From: Pomacea canaliculata
Taxonomy: Eukaryota > Mollusca > Gastropoda > Architaenioglossa > Ampullariidae
Assembly (NCBI RefSeq): GCF_003073045.1
Contig: NC_037591.1
Coordinates: forward strand, 22,291,319-22,355,318
Direction of reading: 5' to 3'
DNA: 64,000 nt
Under the pieces are notes generated by a model. The model searched no databases, was not told the DNA's origin, and saw nothing but the letters and a program-made list of their open reading frames with translations. Position 1 is the first letter of the stretch; each line of letters opens with the position of its first letter. This document shows positions 1 through 12,800 of the stretch, one piece after another. A program made the translations under genes and the position numbers.

Positions 1-420
1 CCACCTTTCTTTTATCACACCTGGATTATGGCAACTCCCTTTTTGCTGGCCTTCCTGTTGCCACACTTCACACCCTTAAACTTGTTTAGAGTCTTGCTGC
101 TTGTCTATTGCTCCGATGCATAAGACTGATAATGTCAACCTCCTGCTTTACTTCTTTCACTGACATCTTATCATTAACCATACAATAAACTGGACTGTCT
201 TTGCTATAAATACCTCCATTACTGTGCCATTACCTGGTTGAGTGGCTGATAAACTCCCGACTCCACATTCCTCACTCAATTTGCTGGCTATCAATCCTTT
301 TGCAAACACAGGTCCCTCTGCTTGGAATACTCTCCCCTTGCAGCTATGCCAGGCTGCTTCTTTAAGTGGATTCAAGAGATTGTTTAAAACTCATCTCTTT
401 AAAATGTCTTTCAAACGTTC
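1..420 (+). mobile_element. Non-LTR (CR1/jockey-like) reverse transcriptase 3' fragment
   Basis: Conceptual translation on the plus strand gives LDYGNSLFAGLP at the left edge, matching the 'LDYCNSLLAGLP' block that follows the catalytic core of CR1/RTE/jockey-type reverse transcriptases. Farther on (about 242-420) comes FANTGPSAWNTLPLQLCQA followed by SLSGFKRLFKTHLF, matching the C-terminal 'WNSLP...SLSAFKRSLKTHLF' block of the same proteins. The two blocks lie in different frames with stops between them, so this is a decayed copy. It begins outside the window. Family assignment within non-LTR elements is inference. Confidence 0.8.
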
Positions 421-567
421 CCCAGTTCATTGGCTTGCTTCCATGAGATCAGTGTGCTTTGTAAGTCTCATAAACTTAATTCTCTTTTTTTTTCCCACTG
501 ACAAACACAAAGAATGTTTTTTGAATAATTATGCGTGACTTCTAAAATACCAAATATGAATCTCCAG

Positions 568-3500
568 GCTATCAAGCAGACCTATGTGTTGGTTCTTGGT
601 CTGGATGTACTAGGCAACCCCTTTGGTCTCCTGCGTGGCCTGTCAGAAGGTATTGAGGATCTCTTCTATGAGCCTTACCAGGTGAGAGACTTTTGTAACT
701 AAGTCCTTTGGTATAGAGATTCTTTTCTATCTATGTTCACATGAACCTCAGGCTGGTAAATTATTTTAATGTCTCAAATTTACATTGCCTCTCTAGATTA
801 GCTTTAGTGAGTGTGCCAAGCAGTCATTAACATGTCACAAATGAAAGATATGCTGACCATGAAACTGAGATTTTCTAAGACTTAATGATATGTGGTATAT
901 CCTCTGTGTGTGTGTGAATGTGGGTGCACATGTTTATATAATTGAACTAGTAAAGCTCATGAAATAAATAGTCTAATTTCTTCTCATCTAGGGTGCTATT
1001 CAAGGACCAGAGGAATTTGCAGAGGGACTTGCACTAGGAGTGCGCAGTCTCTTTGGTCATACAGTTGGTGAGTGGAAGTTGAGTGCGAAGGATGGTGGGT
1101 AGACAACGTACATGTTGTAGAAACATATGTGAGCCCATGTCACTGACATGCATGCTTTCTCACTCTCCCCACTCCATCTTCTCTTTCCTCGCCTTGCCTG
1201 TCAACTCCTATACATGGCATTGTGTGCTTTATGCTGACCTTTCACATTTCCTGAACACAGGTGGAGCTGCTGGTGCTGTGTCACGCATCACAGGAACACT
1301 GGGTAAAGGCCTGGCCTCTCTAACTCTAGATGAGGAGTATCAGAAAAAGCGGCAGGCCCAGCTCAACAAAAGGCCAGCAACTGCAACAGAAGGCTTTGCA
1401 CGAGGTGGCAAAGGACTCGTAATGGTATGCCCACATGCCTTTCATCTGTATTTTCAGTCATTTTCCCCTTGCAATGTGTCTGTCCACTTTAGTTCTCTTT
1501 TTTAATTGCATGATGTCTTCTCACCTTAGTGACTTCAGCAGAGCAGGTCTTTATCTGTTTGTGTTTTTTATTGTTTTGATTTTCCTGCCTATTGTCTGCC
1601 AGCTTTTCTTGCTGGGATCTTTGTCATCACCCAGGACTGTTTTTTCGTTGCCTTTGGCATCTTGTAATACTGTCTGTCATGCTAACCATCATGCAATGAT
1701 TCCATCTTACACTGTTTACATCCCTTCATACCTTCATCCATTGCCTTACGTTCTACTCTTGTACCTTATCTTTATGTTGTTCAGTGTCTCTATACGTACC
1801 TCACTCTCCACTGGCTGTTATCTTTTATTTATCATTATTGGTCTGCTCAGAGAGCGTGATCTATTTTGGTCATGATGCTGCGCATTATAAGTTCCCATTA
1901 TGATGATTATTATTATTATTATTTCCTGTTTTCTCCAAAAACGAACGTCCCCAGCAAATAGGCCTTAAGTGTGCTACCCATGTGCTTTTGCATTTTAATG
2001 CTGTTCCAGCTTGCAGAGCTGGTGAGCTGGTAGTGGGCCCCATGACCAGCATACCATCTTTACAGGCTGGGGTATAATCTTTTCTTCCTGCCTGGTGGCA
2101 GTGACACCAGCTATCTGATCTAGGGTCAAGACTGTCCCTATTGATTAATTTACCATTTGCAGGTGCTCTCCATGCTGCAAATCTAATAAGTATCCTAGAC
2201 TGACATCGAGCTGAATAACAATAGGCAGAACAGTCCACTGAATTCATGTCTTAGTATTGTCATGTCTTGCTTGTGTAGCACTCTAATAGTGTACTAAGTA
2301 ATTCTTTGCTTTGGAAAGGGTAGTGGTCGAATGTCTTCTAGGACTGTCTTTTTCCCCATACCTGCTGTGTGCGTAATAGCCAGCCTTGAAGTGTCCACCA
2401 TTGGCTACTGGCTGCTGGACCTATTATTCCACCCAAAGTTACAAAGTCATGTGACCCACTTTGAAGGCCATGACCAGACAGTGTGGGATGGGGGGTGACC
2501 GCTGCCATCACAGGGGGGGGGGAGCAGAAAAAGGTCATAACCAGGCCATGGGAAAAGGGGGTATGCTGGAACAATGAACCGTTTTGAGCTGTGACCATCA
2601 CTGGGATATAATAGTCATTTCTTATGTGTATATAGGCTGAAAATGTTTGATTTTTTTTTAATTGATATTTGAAAATGGTATTTTAAAAAGTGGCATGCTG
2701 TGGCTTTGAGATCAAGTCCTCATATCCGTATTTGTATTACTAATTTTTCACAGGGTGTTTTTGATGGTGTGACCGGCATTGTACGCAAGCCTGTGGAGGG
2801 AGCCAGGCAGGAAGGAGTCAGTGGATTCTTTAAAGGTGGATCAGTACATAAGATTTCTTGGTTTGATTTCTGGCAGCAGAAACACTTTAATGATCTTGTT
2901 AATAAAGCTTCAGTGCCTGCCAGTTTCAGTATCCCAAGCTGCACACATGTACTGCTTGTAAGGCATGCTTTAAACATTCACTCATGATAAAGCCATGGCA
3001 AGCAAGGGTTGGTTATATCAGGCTATTAGTGCAGGAAGCTGGAGAGTGAAATTATTGAGCATGTATGGAACACTCCTAATATGCATTTGGAAAAACATAA
3101 AAGGTGAAAATTTTTTCCCATCATAACATTTCATGGCATTGTAACATCATGATTATAGTCATTGTTATTCCTCTAGTTAATCTTTGTCAACAACGCAAGT
3201 GCATAACTCAAGCACTCTTGAAAGTTGCGCATTCTTTCAACAAATAATAACTTGCACAAAAATACTGTCAATTGTGCAAAATACCACAGTTCTGGTTTGG
3301 TCTCAACATAATCTATTACATTCCAAGGTATATCTACATATTATATACTAGATGCACTGTTCCACTGTCCATTTATTTATCTGCAAGGAGAATCTTCTGA
3401 TGCAAGGGCCAATGTTTTATCAGTTCTTACAGTTAGGCTGGGGATACAGTTCTCATTGATACATGGTCCAGAAGATGGGAAATATGTTTCTGCTCAAAGC

Positions 3501-6500
3501 AAAGAACATAAGTCTACTCCAAATCTCTCCTAGCAATGTGGATAAATCACACCATCCAGGCTTGTGTTTTCACCATGTGGAAAAGATACCTAGCAGAGGT
3601 AGATGCACTAGGGTGCCAACCACATGCATTTTAGGAACCACTTCACCGGGGAAGGTTAGCACCCCTGAATTTCCCTTGAAGGCAATCATAGTTGGACACA
3701 CAAGGTGATGTTCTGTAGAGCTCCATTGTTTAGTAATCTAGCAGGCAGTGCTAGCCGGTCTGATCCTTTGACACAAGATGATTATCCTCTGTGCCACTAT
3801 GGCATCACAAGGAAAGCTATTGGGTGTCCCCAGCTGCGACTAGTAACTTGTATATTACCTATCAGCACTTTTCTTTTATCTCACATTATACTCCTTTTCA
3901 TATTATCCTCTATCCAAGAATGAAATTTACTCAAAAATTCATGTTCTTTTACAATAGCTACTTCATTGCACACATAAACTAATATAAAAGAATTTACCCA
4001 ATATACATAAGTGGAACATTCTTACCCTAATCTAGGTGAGGTAACATACTCAAAATAAGAACTGCAGGTACAGATAACTTCAGCACGTCTTTCAGTCTCT
4101 TGCTAGCTTATATCCTTCACTGTTGTGGGAACAAAAACTCCCTCCCTTTAACCGCTCAATCACCCTTGTTCACTCACTTGTACTAAGGTAGCATCTCATA
4201 CTTATGCACCGTCGATCCATTACAATCTTTCACTGTGCCTATTGGAAGAAGTCATCTTAAGAATTGGAGAAGCTTGTGCTTATACCTTTTTTTTTTTTGC
4301 CTTGCTTTTGTGGCAGGTGTTGGAAAAGGGCTGGTGGGTGTGGTGACAAGACCAACCAGTGGTGTTGTTGATTTTGCTAGCAGCTCTTTTGAAGGCATCC
4401 GCAGGTACATCTTATCTTATTCAAGAAAATATAACCCAAGATGTATGATGTATAATAATAAAACAGCAAATTGCAGTGCTGTGCTAGGGTTAGTCAGGAT
4501 TAAGACCGTCCATTGCATAAAGAAATGTGGGGTTGTACAGGGCTGTCTCCCATAGCATGAGGTAGATGGAGGTTGCTTTGTCTTTTTTGTAACTTGGGCT
4601 GCAGACTATTGTAGTATTTTCAGAAACTGACTGCTTATTTCGTGGTTTTATAATTGCTGCTTATGCTATAGTTAGTGTGTTTAGAGAATTTTATATATTT
4701 TAATGTAAGGTAATTGGGGTTCTTTTCCTTTTTTTTTTTTTTTTTTTTTAAAAAAGAATTACTGAGATGACAGATGAGATAAAACGTCTCCGGCCAGCTC
4801 GAAGATTTTACAAGGATGGTGTGATACGCCCCTACGTCCACCAAGAGGCTGAAGGTTATGAAGTTTTGAAGGTACTTCTTTCAGCTTTTAAACTCATTCC
4901 ATTCCGACAAAAGCAAAGCAATTCATCACTTAGAACCGGAGTGGTGACACTAAGTATAATGTGTTCCAATATTTACACCTTTTAATCTACAGTAAAGGTA
5001 ACTATCATTAAGACACTATTTTAAAGAAGATTTTTTTGAACATTTAAGTGATATGGGTTACAATAAACTATTGAATTTAAATGAAAAATTTTATCTGTAG
5101 GGAACAGATAGCTCCTTTCATGAAAGTATGCTATGAGGCAGAAATTAAAAATGAATTATTTACATAACATATACTAACATAAAGTGTCAAACAATAAAAT
5201 ACTTTATTAAGAATATACTTTAAACCTCAGATATTACTTAGTATTTCTGCTTAAAATACTTAACAGTTTTTTTCTTAGCATTTCTTATTTGGCATGCCTA
5301 GGTATTACACATGCACATAAGGTTGATTTGTCACTCCTATATAACAAAATTGCAGGAGACAGATAAGGGGAAATTCATAGCAACTGATGAATATCAAGCA
5401 CATGTGGTGGTCAGCAAAGATGGCAAGAATATTTTCCTCTTGACTGATAAGTGAGTTCATTGCATGCCAATGTTTTTATGAATAATACTTTTTCCTAAAA
5501 TTCTTGTTACTCCACTTATAAACTAAAGTTCCACTTATTAACTGTGTAGAAAGCTTTATTTTCTTGAGATGTAAACAGCTGCAAGTAAGAATATTCTATT
5601 ATATTTCACTTTCTTTTACATACTTGTTCCTCTCAACTGGTCTTATTTCTCTTTTCTTTAGAGACATTGGTTTATGAATGGAAGGTGAGAGAGTGAAATT
5701 TGTATTTTTAAAATGGTTGTTATCATATCGGGCTGTTTATAAATACTTATCTGATGCATTCCAGACGCATTATAATGGCCAAACTGGGTGAGATCTTTGG
5801 CTCCTGGGACTGCGAGTGGTCATATACATGGGCAGAGCTGAAAGAGCCACCAAAGAGGATACCAAAAGGAATTGAGATCATACTTAAGGTCAGCAGCAAG
5901 TAATTTCTTTGTGTCACTAATGCATTAAGCCAGCCAGTGTACATTTATTATTTAATAGTTATCTGTATCATCTTATTTTCTGCCTGATATCATGAAACAT
6001 TTCAAACAGGATTAGGTTCTAAGAACTCAAACATATATATTACACATGTGTATTGTTTTTAATACATTCAGTAAATATAAAGCAACTAAATTGGAGCATA
6101 AAGTAAGATTTAAAACTATACAGTTAGAGATATAACAAAAGACTAGTTGGTATTACATTGTATGCAGTAGAATGGTAGCTGCATGAATTTTAGGATATTG
6201 TGGATTAACATTTCACAATGATAAGGAGATTTTTGTCCTGCTTATGTAACAGGAAAAAGAGAAGAAGAAATTTTTCTCTGGTGGAGCATCTAAGAAGGAG
6301 GTTACTATCACAGATCCCATTATTGTGGAGGTGAGAGGTTACATGCTGGGCCTGGTTTGCAATTATAATCATCATGTGACTTTAGGTCATCATGTGACTT
6401 TAGGTCACGTCACATTAATGCAGTAGTGGTCAAAATTACACAGTAACTAGCAGTGGGTCTAGTGAGTTCATTCATTAATTCTTCCCACAAAGACAGTCAC

Positions 6501-8267
6501 AGTCATGTTCTTGACACTGAGCTTGCAAGTGCTTGGCATGCAGAGAGCACCACTGGTCAGGTGAACAATTGCCCTCTAACAGCTATAAAGGCAACCACAA
6601 GGCCAATAAAGCAGTTTTTATGGTTTTAGTGTTGTTCTCTGGCCCTGCTCTTGCCACTCAGACTTCAGAGACTTGCAGTATTGTGACCTCAGACCCTAAA
6701 TCTGTTAAGAAAACAGCTTCTCAGTTTTTTTATGAAGCTGGGGTTCTATCCTCACCTCTTCCTGATCCCCAAGCCAGGCAGACAATTCCTGAACAAGCTC
6801 CTTTCCATTCCCTGGTTCAGCATGGAGACAGCCAGGTCAGTGTAACAGGTGGATCTGGCAAGGAGGATATGCCATCAGCAAAGACCTTGCGGATGTTTGT
6901 TGTCCACATCCCAGTCAGATGATTAGTCCATGCAGGGAGGGTCTATCAGTAGCCCTGCCCTGCAATCTGTCCATCACTCCATGGGTTTTCACTCAAATGT
7001 TTAGCCCCACAATCTCTGCATTATGGCCAATCATAACAGCCATGTATCAGCCTGCATGGATGACTTCCCTCATAGTGGATCAACAGGAATACTTGTCACT
7101 GTATCTTGGCCAGTCTTGGCTAGTTGATCTATGCTTAAAAGTCAGATCTCTAGCCTTTTTCTCTCACGTAGGGATGCGCTTCCTAACTCTCAACAACAGG
7201 GTCTTCCTGTCCCAGGCCTGGGCGATGATGGAGGGAGGCCCACTCTTTTGCATAGAGCACTGCAAAGATGGCTTGGAAGTGGCTGCATCTGGGTCTTCTG
7301 AATCTCAGGATGTATCCTTTACAAATGTGTTTGTAATAATTCTGGCAGCAGGTGACTGGTCATCTAGAGGACCTTATCCTGGTCAATCAACAGGCCACCC
7401 ACCATCTGCAATGTTAGAGCTGATCTGGCTGCAGATGGGCATCAGTTAGCAAGAGGAACCAACTATGTTCAGTCTTTGCACTAACACCAGCAAGCAAGTT
7501 GGGGATGCCTTCTTATCCCCTCCCTTTTTGCAGTGTCAGGGATACTGGTGTTTGGATGAAAGACTTTGTGTCAGTCTTCTGGAAATCAGAGCAGTCTGGA
7601 TTGCTCTCCTGGACCCATTTGCTTTCCATGACATTGAGGCCTTCTAAACCTCTCTACTACTTGGGTGGAGTGTTGGTTAAAAAAAAATCTGTTGTATTGG
7701 CCTTGCGTTTGCCTTTATAGGTTTTAGAGGGCATTGCTCACCTGATCAGTAAAGTGCTCTTCATGCCAGACATGTGCTAGTTCACTGTCAAGGAGACAGT
7801 TTTCAATTGTTAAAGAGCTAGTGTAACCCTTTATAGTCATGTCATCTGATAAGTCTTAAAGAAAGAGAATTTATTCTCAAAATTTAATTTCATTGCTTAA
7901 AACTATAATGTATTCTGATTTTTTTATCAGTCATTTAACTCTTGAAATAAAAATCATTTTCTGATTTAGTTTGCATGTGAAAGATGACCTCTTTGAAACT
8001 AGTTAAAGGGCTATTGACTGTTTTTCTTTTACATTGTTTTTGAATTTGTCAGCTATAAAGGATACTTGAGTAAAGCTGAAAGAAAGTGATAATTTATGTA
8101 TGTGCAGGTATGTACATTTATTTAGATTACAGGGAGGACAGCATGATATTGACTACCTAGTATTATACATCAAATGTCAAGCTCACTATTGCAGCAACTA
8201 TTCTCTTTCTTTTCTCTAATAGTGGATTTTGCTCAGAATTGAAGAACAGATGACTAGAAACAGATGA
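568..8267 (+). CDS. VPS13: VPS13A/C-like bridge-type lipid transfer protein, C-terminal exons (5' partial)
   Basis: Ten in-phase exons: 568-681, 992-1067, 1261-1424, 2754-2835, 4317-4404, 4757-4871, 5356-5450, 5765-5888, 6253-6330, 8223-8267 (stop TGA 8265-8267), about 326 residues. The translation runs through the conserved VPS13 C-terminal region: [33 protein letters not shown], then glycine-rich blocks ending GFFKG and [20 protein letters not shown], then GVIRPY. The last roughly 150 residues correspond to the C-terminal PH-like domain ([22 protein letters not shown]). VPS13 proteins move phospholipids between membranes at contact sites; the DH-like and PH-like C-terminus binds partner membranes in VPS13A and VPS13C. 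The order of blocks fits VPS13A/C better than B or D, but I cannot separate A from C here. The N-terminal channel (about 3000 residues) lies left of the window. Introns carry repeats, including a DIRS-like relic before the last exon. Confidence 0.93.
2310..2600 (+). repeat. Dispersed repeat copy A (pairs with 42510-42750)
   Basis: This stretch and 42510-42750 share an ordered run of matching blocks on the same strand: GTCGAAtGtCT, TAATAGCCAGCCTT, GGCTACTGGCT, a variable G-rich tract, TGACCAGACAG, GGGATGGGG versus GGGGTGGGA, and CCaTGGGAAAAGGGG. It sits in a VPS13 intron and contains a G run (2513-2521). No coding potential or terminal repeat was recognised, so the class is unknown. Confidence 0.6.
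6508..7792 (+). mobile_element. Degraded DIRS-like retroelement with inverted terminal repeats and RT/RNase H remnants
   Basis: Two arms of about 110 bp, 6508-6620 and the reverse complement of 7680-7792, match over most of their length. Shared blocks include TCAGGTGA, GCCCTCTAA, CTATAAAGGCAA and AAGGCCAATA. Between them the plus strand carries remnants of a polyprotein. [14 protein letters not shown] and [14 protein letters not shown] resemble reverse transcriptase blocks of DIRS/tyrosine-recombinase elements. In a neighbouring frame CMDD (7053-7064) sits where the catalytic YxDD motif belongs. Near 7550-7647, [15 protein letters not shown] resembles the RNase H block 'VLEMRAVWLAL'. Stops and frameshifts separate the pieces, so it is dead. 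DIRS elements are known for inverted terminal repeats, which supports the call. No tyrosine recombinase was recognised, so the copy is internally deleted. It lies in the last VPS13 intron (6331-8222), same orientation. Confidence 0.75.
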
Positions 8268-9794
8268 ATGTGAAAATTAGTCAGAGCATAAAACTGCATT
8301 GGAAGAGGACCAGTTCTTCCAGCTGAAAAAGACTCATTGTAGCTGGAACTTGAGCAAGATGCCTTCTTCAGCCTGTGAAAAGTTTTCGCATCATATGTTA
8401 ATACAACAGTGACCTTACCAGTAAACTAATTAGGAATATGCTTTGTTTAATCTTTTGATTACATTTCGGTCACTATTAAATCCTTATTGTGCCGCTTCTT
8501 TGTGACATTATTTTATTTAGTGTTTGAAATATTTCCAAAGAATCTTCTTTAAAATACACTTGAGAGGAGAAAGTCCTTGTCTACACTTCCTCAGTAGTGT
8601 TGCAGTGCAATATTTTCTCTGTTGTTTGCTGTCACTGTTTTCATGTTTATCGCACAGCTTATAGCATTATTGCATTGCAGCAGGATTACACACATAAGCG
8701 ACATCTGTACTAGTGTATGTGAGCATTTGGCATAATCCTTGAATAGCTAATTTTTTTTTTTTAATGATATGTGTTCTCTTCTGATAATTTGGAAATACTG
8801 GATCTTTCTTTTGGTTGATAAAGATTTCATAGCCTTTTACATATGAATCTTTGTTGTTACCTAGTGATCAAGATTGTCTAAACTCTGAAGAATTTATGCA
8901 AAAATTCATGTGTAACTTTTGGACTGTGCATCCTGTGCAAAGATGTACCATTTTTCCCTCAGAGTGTATATTGAGATTGTAGAAGGAAGTAAAAGCAGTA
9001 AAAAAAAGATTATGCCACCCTAAAAGAGGGAAAGAGAAGAAGTCAACATCCTACAGTTACTTCCTTCTTATCAGGAGAGATTAAGAAGTGTCTGACATTT
9101 TTATATGTGCTTATATTGTCTCGCCGTTTCTTCATACCAGCTGCTGATTAACATGTGAGGAGACTTTGCCTTTGTTATCATCATATTTTAAAATTTTTTA
9201 GTTAAGAAATGTCTTCCCATAGCAATGAATTTTGATATGCCATTTTCAATATCTTCCTATAGCTTAAGAAGTTAGTGTGTTTTATATCTCTTTATTATTT
9301 GTGTTACTTTATACCGTGAAGGCAAACAACACTAAGCTTGATGTCCAACTTAAAATCTATGAACATCTTATTCATATATATATATGCATGAACCTAGCCC
9401 CATGCATACATCTATACCTTTGTAAAAACATGTTCGCATGATCTTGTCCTCAGAGCTAAGCAGCTGTGATTGCAGAGATTTCATGTTCGCTAGCATGGCC
9501 TTCTTCATTGTTAAGAGGTGCAGCCAGAAGCAGTGGGATAAGTGATTATTACATCTTTCTTGAAGTGTCCTTTGAGTCTTTTTCCATTTTCTGATCTCAT
9601 GCATATTTAATAGCACTTGTTGACTTTTGTTTTTTTTTGTATAGATCACTGAGTGAAATAAACTTGGGATGTAATTCACCACTAATGCTTGCATCTGTTG
9701 TGTATATTTTTTTAGATATTTCTACTGATATGGTGCAAATATGACATTTAAATTGTTTATCCACGTTATAAACACTGATATATATTAGCATTCA

Positions 9795-9800
9795 AATAAA
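9795..9800 (+). terminator. Candidate poly(A) signal for VPS13
   Basis: AATAAA on the plus strand 1.5 kb downstream of the VPS13 stop codon, with no other gene between. It would give a long 3'UTR. Other AATAAA hexamers follow, so the true site is uncertain. Confidence 0.3.
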
Positions 9801-12800
9801 AATTTATAAATACCTTTGTGAACTTTAAGAAGTTTTTTTCTTCACAAGAGTTCAACTTCCACTCCCAACACTTTTTTTCTGCAGTGTTAGAATTGTATGT
9901 AGTCTTATTGTGCCAGTGTTTTCTTGGTGTGATGTTTTTAAAATCTTTTGTTAGGTAACTAAGAAATGTTATTGATATGCTCAGTATATTCTCAGAAGCA
10001 ATAAGTTAACATCTCAGGATGTTAAATAAGTAATGGCTGTATTATGAACATTTATATATGAAAAGATAATTTGTTCAAGTAATAAATATGAAGTTTGAGT
10101 AATGTATATCCATATGGTCAAATATTATAAGCACAGTCTTTGATTCTAACTAGAAATCTGTTAACAAAATCTGCTTCAAAAGTGTTATAGAAATGGGTAG
10201 AATCCTGCTTATATTACATGATCATCTCAAAGATTTTGTTCTGGGATCTTCTGTTCGTCATATATATATAATCTTCTGTTACATATTCTGTGTGGTTGAA
10301 TGTTGCTGATGAATACATCGATCCTTTAACTATGAGAATATTTGAACAAATGTGCACTTTGTTGCTTGGAGAGTGATTCAGTATATTCATTTGAGTAGCT
10401 GGAACAGAAGATATTATTGTATTTTCTTTTAAAGATTAGCACTGTCAGTATGGAAAAATTTAGTACAAAGTTCTGTTGTGTTAATAGTTAGCTTTTTGTC
10501 TCTTCTTGGCATGAAAAGGTTAGACTATATGACATGAGGTTTCATGTTTCTAATTGTTATGAGTGCTTTTTGACTTTGTTTCATTTCTGTCCTTGGCATA
10601 TTTTGTTGATTATGAAACACTTAGTTTATGTGCACTTACTGTTTTTGTTCTTGTAGACAAAAGCTTGCAAAGGCAGTGTCCACACTTTTGTTTCCACAAT
10701 ATATTTAGCTGCTTACAGACTTATGTCCACAATTTTTTTCTAAGGGAAATGGAAATAATTCTGCACTTTCTTTTAAAGGGTAATGTCCTTACCACAGTTT
10801 AGACCTGGGACATCTTTTAATACATGAGGTGGACCATAAAGTGGCAAAAAGTTAAATATAAGACATCCATTTTTTTAGCTTGTCTATGTATTTTCATAGT
10901 TACGTTAAATATTTCAAGAGACTGAGGCTTTCCTATCAGAATAAGTATTTTGATTATAGCTGGATTTTTATAAAATATCAACAGCTAATATTTCTTCTTT
11001 CTTGTATGATGCCAGTTTATCAACATATTTCCAGAATATTGGGCATTGATGAAAAAGGACAAAACTACTTGATTAAATAAAAATAATGCTAAAAATAAAA
11101 AAAAAAAACCATTGTACTATGATCCATAAAAGCTTGATGCAGAAAACCACATCAGTAAAAGCTTTGCTCTTAGTACTTTACCAACATTTACTGAAGCAAA
11201 TTCAGACTTGGTGTTCTAGTCTTTCAAACAAAACTTTAAAAGTTATGGAGATAATTTATAAGCATATTTCTTTACAGTTTTCAACTCTTCTTTGAAGAAG
11301 AAATTTTTTATACTCCTGGTTCTTCTTGTACCACTTTAAACATATAACTGTTAGCAATAGCTTTTTATTTAATGAAATGAGGTGTTTGCATTTATGTGTA
11401 TATTTTAAACCAAGAGCCCCATTTTCGCTAGAGCTGAAAGACGACTAGGTGCAGCATAAACAAATTTGAACTGTGCTGAAATGACTGCATATTTTTTGGA
11501 AGATGGTTGTCAACATTTCTGGGGAATGAAACAGTATTTGCTTAGAAAAAAATTTTAAAAATTGTCTGAAAGATAAAATACTTTAATTAAGAAATGCATT
11601 CAGGAATCTACTAAAATCTGTATCTTTCTTTGGTGCCACTTTTTTTTTTTAAAGAGTAATTCATGAACAGTATATTTTATACACTTTTTACAAATCTCAG
11701 ATTAATGATTCAAAGAAAATAGGTGTAATGTATGTATTACAAACTGATAAAGTGCTTTTATAATAGATGTTGCAAAAGTTCATTCAAGCTAGATACTAGG
11801 ACAGTTGACCTGTCTTTTGATTTAGATTTAATATTGTTCAATTGATCCCTTGTGTTATTCTGTGGACTTGTTACCAGTTATGTTGTTTTCAATATGGAAT
11901 CTTGCAGGACAGTAAGGGGAGTTTAGTCTTTGCTACTCCTTGAGGAGATTAGAGTCGCAACACAGTTAGGGGATGTTACAATTTATACTGCAAGTGTTGT
12001 CTGGTTTTCCCACCAGCTCACCTTGTTTGCCAGCCAGTTGCTGGATTTCAGGTTTTTTTTTTTAAACTGGCAGTAAAGTTAGGAGGCACTGAGACCTTGG
12101 CTCTTGTCTTGTAAGTGTACTTGTTCCAGTAGTACTTGGGCATTTGTTATAGGTGAATGCTTTATTAAGAGGTAAATGAATACATAAACTTTTTTCTTTT
12201 TTTTTCAGCTTGTTTGATGTGTAGAATAGGGTCTAGAAAATGCTGTTTGTACAACTGATTATTACTATTATAAAAAATATTTTCCACATAGCTTATTTAT
12301 GTGGCTTCAATTTTTGAGAATCACAGTCCTACAGTCATGTTGTTCCTGCTTGCTTCTTTCATTAAAAATGCAAGGTTGACTTTTTATTTTGTCAATGCCT
12401 TTTTTAAAGCAAAATTCTGAAGGAATGTTTTTCAATGAATAATTATATCCACAGAGTTTTGTTAAACAATGTCTTGAAAAGGACACGTACACTTCTTTCT
12501 TTTGGTACCCACTGGCAACCAGTCAAAATAAGTTCAATATTATATACTGCATGCTTAATACTCCTGGTGTGGTTTTGATTGCTACATTTAGATAATTAGC
12601 GTGGTGCTACATGTGCAATGCTTTTGGGAAGGAATATATTTTCTTTTATTTTGGCAATTAAATACAGTAAACCATTTATTCAGCTTTTTTTTCGTATTGG
12701 CAGAATGTCTGGAAAGAATGCAAGCATTTTGCGAGTGATGGTAATTGTACACACTGTTGATGAACTCAGTTTTGTACAGCTGTAGACTGTGTGGTTTTCA

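Noticed and set aside
10563..11295. Three consecutive plus-strand frames after VPS13 as genes
   Set aside because: They are AT-rich, hydrophobic and without domains, in a region best explained as UTR or intergenic DNA.
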